From the NCBI GenBank assembly GCA_041736705.1, contig JBGSTC010000020.1, positions 1 through 64,000 on the forward strand: a DNA stretch of 64,000 bases, written 5' to 3'. Every line of letters starts with the position of its first letter. The stretch's first letter is position 1. The notes under the pieces are model-generated. The model was not told the origin of the DNA. It did no database searches and was given only the letters and a program-made list of their open reading frames with translations. The DNA is from GWE2-51-13 sp041736705 (GTDB taxonomy: Bacteria; Bacillota_I; Bacilli_A; Erysipelotrichales; Erysipelotrichaceae). Both the position numbers and the translations under genes were made by a program. Positions 58,265 to 64,000 of this stretch are shown here, in pieces.

Positions 58265-59501
58265 ATTATCCGATATCATTGCACCCTCATTCCGATCCGT
58301 TCATGTTGACATCAAGCGTAAGAATCATAACTACTATTGGCTCAAGGGAGGACGCGGATCCACCAAGTCATCATTCGTAGCTGAGGAAATCGTCAAAGGC
58401 ATGATGGAGGATCCTAATGCCAATGCAGTCATCCTCCGACGTGTCAAGGATACGCTCCGTGAATCAGTCTATGACCAAATGCTATGGGCCATCGACATCT
58501 TGGGTGTAGGTCATCTATGGCATGACTCATTGAGTCCACTGTCCATCACGTACAAGCCAACCGGACAACGCATCGTATTCAAGGGTGCTGACAAACCGAA
58601 AAAGGTCAAGGCATCAAAATTCAGACGAGGTTATGCCAAATTCATATGGTATGAGGAAGTTGATGAGTTTCGCGGCGTAGAGGACTTATCAGTCATCAAT
58701 CAAACATTGGTCCGTGGCGGTGAGGACATTCGAGTGTTTTATACCTACAATCCGCCAAAGAGCGTCAACAGCTGGATCAACACAGAGGTGGATAGGCAAG
58801 CTCTCAGAAAAGACACGCTGGTGCATTCTTCGAACTATCTGAGCGTACCCAAGGAATGGCTTGGTCGTCAGTTCATCGAAGAGGCAGAGTACGTCAAGGC
58901 AAATAATCCGACACGATACGACCACGAATTCATGGGCGTTGTCACCGGAACAGGGGCCGAAGTATTCAACAATGTCACCGTGAGACGAATCACTGATGAC
59001 GAGGTCAATGCATTCGATAAAATATACCGAGGTCTCGACTTTGGATATGCGGCGGATCCGCTTCATTACTCAGAAATCTTTTATGAAAAGACGGCGCATG
59101 GACGTCGTATTTATATTTTTAGAGAGATACATCAGACAGGGCTCAAGAACGCTCAAGCGGTCGAAAAGATCAAGGCGTTCAATCCCCTCAACGGATGGAT
59201 CACATCCGATCGGGAACCACGCACAATTGCAGAAATGGAAGATCTCGGATTACGAATCGAACCGGCTAAAAAGGGAGCTGGGAGCCCCGAACACGGAATC
59301 AAGTGGCTCCAGGATCTCGAAGAAATCATCATCGATCCGGAACGATGCCCGAATACAGCCCGAGAGTTTACATCCTATGAGCTTGAACGAGACGGTAATG
59401 GAAATCTCAAGGGATCGTACCCCGACAGAGACAACCATAGTATCGACTCCGTGCGTTATGGGCTCGAGGATATAATTCGAAACAATGTTTGGCTTTATTA
59501 A
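58251..59501 (+). CDS. terL: Terminase large subunit
   Basis: A 416-residue packaging motor. Walker A GGRGSTKS (33-40), Walker B FIWYEEVDEFRG, and the RNase H-like nuclease with FDFGYAADP-like GLDFGYAADPLHYSE, TSDREPRTIAEM and DRDNHSIDSVRYG. It belongs to the Terminase_3/PBSX-type group. ATG 58251 is chosen; 58242 is also possible. It cuts concatemers and pumps DNA through the portal. Confidence 0.95.
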   Translation: MPTVRLSDIIAPSFRSVHVDIKRKNHNYYWLKGGRGSTKSSFVAEEIVKGMMEDPNANAVILRRVKDTLRESVYDQMLWAIDILGVGHLWHDSLSPLSITYKPTGQRIVFKGADKPKKVKASKFRRGYAKFIWYEEVDEFRGVEDLSVINQTLVRGGEDIRVFYTYNPPKSVNSWINTEVDRQALRKDTLVHSSNYLSVPKEWLGRQFIEEAEYVKANNPTRYDHEFMGVVTGTGAEVFNNVTVRRITDDEVNAFDKIYRGLDFGYAADPLHYSEIFYEKTAHGRRIYIFREIHQTGLKNAQAVEKIKAFNPLNGWITSDREPRTIAEMEDLGLRIEPAKKGAGSPEHGIKWLQDLEEIIIDPERCPNTAREFTSYELERDGNGNLKGSYPDRDNHSIDSVRYGLEDIIRNNVWLY

Positions 59502-59522
59502 CCCATAGAGAGGAGGAAACTC

Positions 59523-61181
59523 ATGAATGAAAAAGTTTTAAGCGGCGATCTAAACTTAGCCGCGTCTCACCTACACACAGTCATCGCAGCTGACAGGGCA
59601 AGCACTCTGAAACGAGATGCTCGTGTCGGACTTGACTACTATGATTATAAGCATGATATTCTCGATAATCGAATCTTCTATGTCGACGACAAGGGTCTAT
59701 TGAAAGAGGACAAATATGCGTCCAATGTCAAGATACCCCACCCGTTTTTCACAGAGTTGGTGGATCAGAAAGTCCAATATCTGCTCAGTAACCCGGTAGA
59801 GTTTGAGACCGAAAATGAGGATCTCAAAAAGTACCTTATGGAATACGTGGATGACGATCTACAAGTCGCCCTCCAAGACGTAACTCAAGGCTCATCTGTC
59901 AAAGGCTGTGAGTATCTGTATGCCCGGACAACGAGCGAGGACAAGTTGAAATTCGAAACGGCCGACAGTTTGCAAATGGTCCCGATCTATGATGACAACA
60001 ACGACCTGGTGGCGCTCATCCGATACTATGACCGAGATATCACGAAAAACAGTAAGGTCGTCACGATCACCTATGTCGAACGATGGACGGAAGAAGATGT
60101 CGCGTACTTCGTCAGCGACAATAGAGGGAAGTTCATACCGGATGCGAGCAAACTTCCGAATCCACGTCAGCATGTACTTGCCGTCGCAGACGATGGGTCC
60201 ACGCTGGGGCGCTCGTATGGTGCGATCCCGTTCTACAAGCTTACAAATAATATCAATCAAAAGACCGATCTCGCTCCGATCAAGGCGCTCATCGATGACT
60301 ACGATTTGATGAACGCGTTTATGAGCAATAACCTCCAAGACTTCACCGATGCGGTGTACGTGGTCAAGGGATTCAAGGGCGACGATCTCAGTACATTGAG
60401 ACAGAACATCAAAGCCAAAAAGACATTAGCCCTCCCGGTCGATGGGAGCATGGAAATCCAAACGGTCGACATTCCGGTCGAGGCGCGCAAAGTCAAACTC
60501 GACCTGGACAAAGAGAACATCTACAAGTTCGGCATGGGCTTTGACAGTTCACAGGTCGGCGACGGCAACATCACCAACATCGTAATCAAATCACGATATG
60601 CGCTGCTGGATCTCAAGTGTAATAAAACCGAGGCTCGTTTGAGGGCAATGCTCTCATGGATGATCAAGATGATCCTGGAGGACATCAAGCGCCGACAGGG
60701 TAAGGGCTTTGATCCGAGCGCGATTAAGGTCACGATCGTACGTGAAACGATGGTCAATGAGACCGATATCGTCACTAACGCCAAGACCGAAGCTGACACT
60801 AAGAGCGTCATGATTCAAACGATCCTCGCGGCTGAACCATACATTGGGGAAGAAAGTGCCCTCAAGCTCATTTGTGATCAACTTGATCTCGATTTCGATG
60901 AGGTCCAATCTCTCATTGAAGAACAGGACTACAAGCCGGGCATCGCGGATGGTACGGATCCGGACAATGAATTGAATCAAGCCGTATCTTCCGTTTCAAA
61001 AACACTCAATGGGGCGCAAATTACATCCATGATGAGCGTGGTCGAACAAGTGAAAAACGGAACTCTCACTCCCGATCAAGGGATTGCGATACTAACCGGA
61101 TCATTGGGTATCGACTTGGCGCAAGCGAAGAAAGTCATAGGCGTGGCCGAGGAGGTCGCGGCAAATGGATCAACGAGCTAA
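59523..61181 (+). CDS. Portal protein (SPP1 Gp6-like)
   Basis: A 552-residue protein. Recognisable are the early wing VGLDYYDYKHDILDNR, NVKIPHPFFTELVDQKVQYLLSNPVEFE (clip and stem start), and IPFYKLTNNINQKTDLAPIKALIDDYDLMNAFMSNNLQDF. This is the Phage_portal_SPP1 family, forming the dodecameric DNA gate. ATG 59523 follows GAGAGGAGGAAACTC. It overlaps the head morphogenesis gene by 17 bases. Confidence 0.94.
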   Translation: MNEKVLSGDLNLAASHLHTVIAADRASTLKRDARVGLDYYDYKHDILDNRIFYVDDKGLLKEDKYASNVKIPHPFFTELVDQKVQYLLSNPVEFETENEDLKKYLMEYVDDDLQVALQDVTQGSSVKGCEYLYARTTSEDKLKFETADSLQMVPIYDDNNDLVALIRYYDRDITKNSKVVTITYVERWTEEDVAYFVSDNRGKFIPDASKLPNPRQHVLAVADDGSTLGRSYGAIPFYKLTNNINQKTDLAPIKALIDDYDLMNAFMSNNLQDFTDAVYVVKGFKGDDLSTLRQNIKAKKTLALPVDGSMEIQTVDIPVEARKVKLDLDKENIYKFGMGFDSSQVGDGNITNIVIKSRYALLDLKCNKTEARLRAMLSWMIKMILEDIKRRQGKGFDPSAIKVTIVRETMVNETDIVTNAKTEADTKSVMIQTILAAEPYIGEESALKLICDQLDLDFDEVQSLIEEQDYKPGIADGTDPDNELNQAVSSVSKTLNGAQITSMMSVVEQVKNGTLTPDQGIAILTGSLGIDLAQAKKVIGVAEEVAANGSTS

Positions 61182-62082
61182 GTGGGCGAAAGTCGTCAAT
61201 GATCTGAGTGATCAAACCTTTGAGAAAGCAGACAATGCACTCTACGAGGCGTATCGCGAGGCATTGATCGACATTAAGAAACAAGCCAACCTCTACCTTA
61301 AGCAATTCGAGACGCTGTCATTCAGTCAACGTCTCGAAGCTGAACGACTATTCGACATTGGCGCCCGGATCAAACAGATCCTCGACGAGGCCAATGGGAA
61401 AGTGATCGATGTCGTCAAAACCAGCACCGCAGAACAAGTGGCCAACGGCTACTACGGTACGTTCTATGGTCTCGAGGGCGCTGAAAACATCAACATCCCG
61501 GTCTCAATATTGGACAAGAGTTTCATCCGGAGCATCGTCAATAAACCTGTGGATGGCAAGACACTCAGTCGTCGGCTTTATAAGAACACTGAGAGGCTGG
61601 CCAAAACAACCACTCGATCACTCATTCAAGGCGCGATCGACGGTAAGGGATATGCCTATGTGGCCAAACGGATCGCGGATCAAACTGAGGCGTCATATCA
61701 GAGAGCCATAAGGATCGCGCGGACCGAGGGGGGGCGAGCATCTTCGATCTCAACTCAAAAGGCGTATGAGGATGCCGAGAAAGTCGGGGTCACTCTGAAA
61801 AAGACATGGGTGGCTACACTCGATAGAAAGACAAGACATTCTCACCAAGCGCTTGATGGTCAAACCGTCGGGGTCGATGAGAACTTTGTCTCACCAACAA
61901 CCGGGGCACAGGGTCAAGGACCACGTCTCATGGGTCGCGCAAGTGAGGATATCAATTGCCGATGCACGACGATCGCTGAGGTAAATGAGATTAAGCCCGC
62001 ATTGCGCCTGGACAATGAGACGAAACGAGCCATCAGTAACATGACATACGCTGAGTGGCTTGATCAGAAAGGGGTCGAATGA
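61165..62082 (+). CDS. Head morphogenesis protein (SPP1 Gp7/MuF-like)
   Basis: A 305-residue minor head protein. The C-terminal MuF-type domain is clear: IARTEGGRASSISTQKAYEDAEKVG, TLDRKTRHSHQALDGQTV and GRASEDINCRCTTI (the CxC end). It binds the portal and is ejected or packaged in small numbers. No extra toxin domain is fused after it, unlike some polymorphic toxins using this module. The stop overlaps the next tiny ORF. Confidence 0.93.
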   Translation: MDQRAKWAKVVNDLSDQTFEKADNALYEAYREALIDIKKQANLYLKQFETLSFSQRLEAERLFDIGARIKQILDEANGKVIDVVKTSTAEQVANGYYGTFYGLEGAENINIPVSILDKSFIRSIVNKPVDGKTLSRRLYKNTERLAKTTTRSLIQGAIDGKGYAYVAKRIADQTEASYQRAIRIARTEGGRASSISTQKAYEDAEKVGVTLKKTWVATLDRKTRHSHQALDGQTVGVDENFVSPTTGAQGQGPRLMGRASEDINCRCTTIAEVNEIKPALRLDNETKRAISNMTYAEWLDQKGVE

Positions 62083-62153
62083 AAAAGTTAATCGTGAAGT
62101 ATCTCAACCGATTGATTCTGTGGATCAACCGTAAAACGAGGGCAAAAGCATGA
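62079..62153 (+). CDS. Very small basic ORF, 24 residues
   Basis: ATG 62079 overlaps the previous stop, and its stop (62151-62153) overlaps the next ATG (62150). The product, MKKLIVKYLNRLILWINRK then TRAKA, is an amphipathic basic peptide. The two ATGA-type junctions support it, but such a small gene is only weakly supported. Confidence 0.42.
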   Translation: MKKLIVKYLNRLILWINRKTRAKA

Positions 62154-62543
62154 TGCTCCTTGAATCGGTGATCCTTGGGCGCAAGTGGGCAATGTACTAT
62201 CAACCCACTGCCGGAGCTGAGAATGTGGGGGGGGGGGGGGATGGCTTGTTTTCCCTCGCGCGAGATATACATCCGGGACGATCTCAAGGACGAGGAGTTG
62301 TTGCATGCGTTGATTCATGAGATCACCCATGCCTGGATGTTCGAGATGGGGCAAGGTCAAAACCAACTTCTCAAGCATCATTTTGATGAGGAGTTTATCT
62401 GTGAACTGTTGGCAATCCACGGTCAGAGTATTGTGGAAAGCGCGATCGATTGCTTTAGAAAGATCAAAGCTCAGAAAAAACAGAGCAAGAAGATCTATCG
62501 AGAGATTAACAAAGACATTAAACAAAACTTGGTGGCGGAATAG
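62150..62543 (+). pseudogene. Zinc metallopeptidase-like phage protein interrupted by a G14 tract
   Basis: From ATG 62150 the frame reads LLESVILGRKWAMYYQP then TAGAENV and enters 14 consecutive G (62227-62240). Past the tract the sensible protein is in another frame: MACFPSREIYIRDDLKDEEL then LLHALIHEITHAWMFEMGQG, with the HExxH zinc-protease motif, to the stop at 62543. With 13 or 10 G the two parts join. The second part may also start at ATG 62241 right behind the tract. Either phase variation, a recent slip, or a sequencing/assembly error. Family resembles SprT/ImmA-like phage peptidases. Confidence 0.68.
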
Positions 62544-62627
62544 GTAGACGCTATCTCATGGATAGTAGTCAGAGGGCAATCCATAATTGGCAACTGACAT
62601 CCAGGGTGCAAATCCTTGGCCAAGTTT
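62526..62627 (+). tRNA. Degenerate type II tRNA-like sequence, possible anticodon CAT
   Basis: A 7-bp acceptor AACTTGG/CCAAGTT encloses a Leu-type D-arm (GCGGAATAGGTAGACGC), an anticodon-like loop CTCATGG between GCTAT and ATAGT, a long variable arm closed by GTCAG/CTGAC, and a T-arm CAGGG-TGCAAAT-CCTTG. The D and anticodon stems compete for the same bases and no CCA is encoded, so it may be a pseudo-tRNA. It overlaps the end of the peptidase gene by 18 bases and is followed by a terminator. Confidence 0.55.
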
Positions 62628-62642
62628 ATATTTTGGTAAAAC

Positions 62643-62660
62643 GGCGAGAGATCGCCTTTT
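62643..62660 (+). terminator. Hairpin after the tRNA-like sequence
   Basis: GGCGA, loop GAGA, TCGCC, then TTTTATAT. Confidence 0.7.
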
Positions 62661-62664
62661 ATAT

Positions 62665-62705
62665 CGCCCGATCATGGCGTTAAACTGACACTCGCATCGT
62701 GGGCG
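62665..62705 (+). repeat. Bulged hairpin in the leader of the scaffold gene
   Basis: CGCCCGAT (62665-62672) pairs with ATC-GT-GGGCG (62696-62705, two-base bulge). It separates the tRNA terminator from the scaffold ribosome site AAAGGGAGG and may lie in the 5' leader of the scaffold-capsid mRNA. Confidence 0.45.
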
Positions 62706-62741
62706 TTGCCACGTTAATCACTCGAAAGGGAGGAAATAAAA

Positions 62742-63338
62742 ATGAATCGTGACTTTTTAGAAAAACTTGGTCTACCTAAAGATCAAGTGGATCAGATCAT
62801 GGCCGAGCACGGCAAGACAGTCCAAACCACTCAAGCCAAACTTACCACCGCGGAGGATAGAGTAAAGGCACTTGAGGGCGATTTAGGTAATGCCAACAAG
62901 CTCGTAGGCGATCTTAAGAAAGAGACCAAGGACACCAAGGAACTCCAAGATAAGATCACAGAATACGAGAAAAAGGTTTCTGATCTTGAAGTTGAACGAG
63001 CCAAGGATCGCAAGACATCAAAGCTCAAAGATGCCCTCACAGCAGCCGGTGCCAATGACATTGAGTATATGATGTTCAAGCTCGGCGATGTCGAATTGGA
63101 CAAAGAGGGTAATGTCAAAGACTTGGACAACCGGGTCAAGGTTCTCAAAGAGACCAATCCCACATTCTTCAAAAAAGAAGAACTCCCACCCGATCCTAAG
63201 AATCCAGCCAAAGGCGGATACAAACCGATCGACACCAAGTTACCAAATGGCAAGACCGTCACGTTGGACATCAACTCAATGAGTGTTGATCAGATCAACG
63301 AGAATTGGGACGCCATCAAACAACAGAATAAAAAGTAA
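62742..63338 (+). CDS. Capsid scaffolding protein (GP20-like)
   Basis: A 198-residue protein. A short N-terminal unit (DFLEKLGLPKDQVDQIMAEHG), a long coiled coil about 28-95 (AKLTTAEDRVKALEGDLGNA ... ELQDKITEYEKKVSDLEVER), and a C-terminal segment with DALTAAGANDIEYMMFKLGD and the lysine-rich capsid-binding end. This matches the phage minor structural GP20 scaffold family. ATG 62742 follows AAAGGGAGGAAATA. It directs assembly of the coat protein encoded next. Confidence 0.92.
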   Translation: MNRDFLEKLGLPKDQVDQIMAEHGKTVQTTQAKLTTAEDRVKALEGDLGNANKLVGDLKKETKDTKELQDKITEYEKKVSDLEVERAKDRKTSKLKDALTAAGANDIEYMMFKLGDVELDKEGNVKDLDNRVKVLKETNPTFFKKEELPPDPKNPAKGGYKPIDTKLPNGKTVTLDINSMSVDQINENWDAIKQQNKK

Positions 63339-63361
63339 AACCATTTAGGAGGTAAACACAA

Positions 63362-64000
63362 ATGGCACTATCTGATTTCATCCCCAAACTGTGGTCTGCA
63401 AGACTACTCGCCAACCTGGACAAGAAGTTAGTTTTCAAGGGATTCGTCAACACCGACTACGAGGGCGAAATCTCCGGACTCGGTAGCTCCGTCGTCATCA
63501 ACCAAATGGGTGACGTCACCATCAAAGATTACACGGGCGCTGACATTGCCGCTGCTGATGATGTAGACGGCGCGACGCAGACCTTGCTCATCGACCAAGC
63601 CAAGTATTTCAACTTCAAAGTCAAAGATATCACCGCTGCACAGGCTAACGTCGATTTGCTTGACAAAGCAATGGCACGCGCAGCCTATGCGATCGCGGAC
63701 AAGATCGACCAGGCAATCGCCGCATTGGTCACCGGTGCGGGTAGCACGGTCGGTACCCTGTTGGCCCCGATCGAGATCAACTCCGTCAATGCTTACGATG
63801 AATTGGTCAACCTCGGCGTCAAGCTCGATGAGTTGAACATCGAACGTGTTGGCCGCAAAGCCATCTTGCCGCCTTGGTACATCGGATTACTGTCCAAGGA
63901 TCCGCGTTTCACGTCTAAATACGAAATCCTTGAAAACGGACTCGTAGATGGCGCCAACGTGGCTGGATTCGAACTCTCGATGTCCAACAACATCGTCAAA
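63362..64000 (+). CDS. Major capsid protein, partial (runs off the window)
   Basis: A frame of 213 residues open to the window end. ALSDFIPKLWSARLLANLDK, FVNTDYEGEISGLGSSVVINQMG, ARAAYAIADKIDQAIAALV and ILPPWYIGLLSKDPRFT match the P22-coat-like/N4-gp56-like major capsid group of Gram-positive siphoviruses. ATG 63362 follows TTAGGAGGTAAACACA. Directly downstream of the scaffold gene as expected. The C-terminal part lies outside. Confidence 0.9.
   Translation, partial: MALSDFIPKLWSARLLANLDKKLVFKGFVNTDYEGEISGLGSSVVINQMGDVTIKDYTGADIAAADDVDGATQTLLIDQAKYFNFKVKDITAAQANVDLLDKAMARAAYAIADKIDQAIAALVTGAGSTVGTLLAPIEINSVNAYDELVNLGVKLDELNIERVGRKAILPPWYIGLLSKDPRFTSKYEILENGLVDGANVAGFELSMSNNIVK

Larger units (their letters stand above)
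38830..64000. mobile_element. Siphovirus-like prophage, left end in rlmD, right end outside the window
   Basis: Gene order is integrase, moron, repressor | early genes, recombination and replication genes, origin-like repeats, late regulator, terminase, portal, head morphogenesis, scaffold and capsid. This is the standard Gram-positive temperate siphovirus layout (SPP1/phi-like head module). The left junction is placed by the integrase and the conserved rlmD end; the exact att core cannot be set without the right end. Confidence 0.93.

Noticed and set aside
62526..62740. tmRNA
   Set aside because: No Ala-type acceptor with G-U pair and no tag frame. A type II tRNA-like shape accounts for the pairing better.

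Overview
The window reads as a bacterial chromosome of Bacillota or Mycoplasmatota type with an integrated phage. The pcrA-ligA-camS-gatCAB gene order, strong AAGGAGG-type ribosome binding sites, a tandem glycine riboswitch and type IV pilus genes point to a Gram-positive lineage. TGA is used as an ordinary stop (for example gcvPA, gatC, pcrA), so the mycoplasma code does not apply. An Izemoplasmatales- or Erysipelotrichia-like host is possible but is inference only.

Bases 1-730 are transposon debris: a probable IS200/IS605 right end lies against a decayed ISL3-type transposase. Bases 789-6121 form a type IV pilus locus: a promoter, a PilX-like subunit, a prepilin fused to a von Willebrand A domain, a prepilin fused to a lectin-like domain, a small membrane protein, then a convergent prepilin peptidase and a DUF4870 membrane protein. 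A further prepilin with a jelly-roll-like tail lies alone at 25521-26414. Bases 6191-12915 (minus strand) hold the glycine cleavage system (gcvT-H-PA-PB) behind a tandem glycine riboswitch. Next to it, under its own promoter, are lipoate ligase and dihydrolipoyl dehydrogenase. Together these cover the enzyme, its lipoyl cofactor and its reoxidation.

Bases 13032-27600 carry housekeeping genes: a glutaredoxin-like protein, reductase, acetyltransferase, PHP phosphatase, cardiolipin synthase, patatin lipase, two FMN-binding proteins, a HAD phosphatase, an amino-acid permease, a TIM-barrel isomerase, a pseudouridine synthase, an rRNA methyltransferase, tRNA-Gln(CTG), gltX and tRNA-Glu(CTC). Bases 27690-36065 are the pcrA-ligA-camS-gatC-gatA-gatB operon. 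GltX, tRNA-Gln and GatCAB together fit the indirect route to Gln-tRNA. Bases 37557-38873 encode an RlmD/TrmA-family 23S rRNA methyltransferase.

From about 38830 to the window end lies a prophage whose right end is outside the window. It starts at the 3' end of the rRNA methyltransferase gene with a large serine integrase, a PH/SHOCT protein and a LexA-like repressor. A divergent control region with three 16-bp operators follows. Then come many small early genes, an SNF2 helicase, a family B DNA polymerase fused in frame to an ERF single-strand annealing protein, a YqaJ exonuclease, a DUF669 putative ssDNA-binding protein, a VRR-NUC nuclease and a D5-type primase-helicase. An 11-copy repeat array follows that looks like a replication origin. 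Next are an ArpU-like late regulator, terminase subunits, portal, head morphogenesis protein, scaffold and the start of the major capsid gene. The polymerase-ERF fusion with internal ribosome binding sites, the long alternative hairpin before a Cro-like gene, the origin-like repeat array, a G14 tract in a metallopeptidase gene and a tRNA-like sequence are the most unusual parts.
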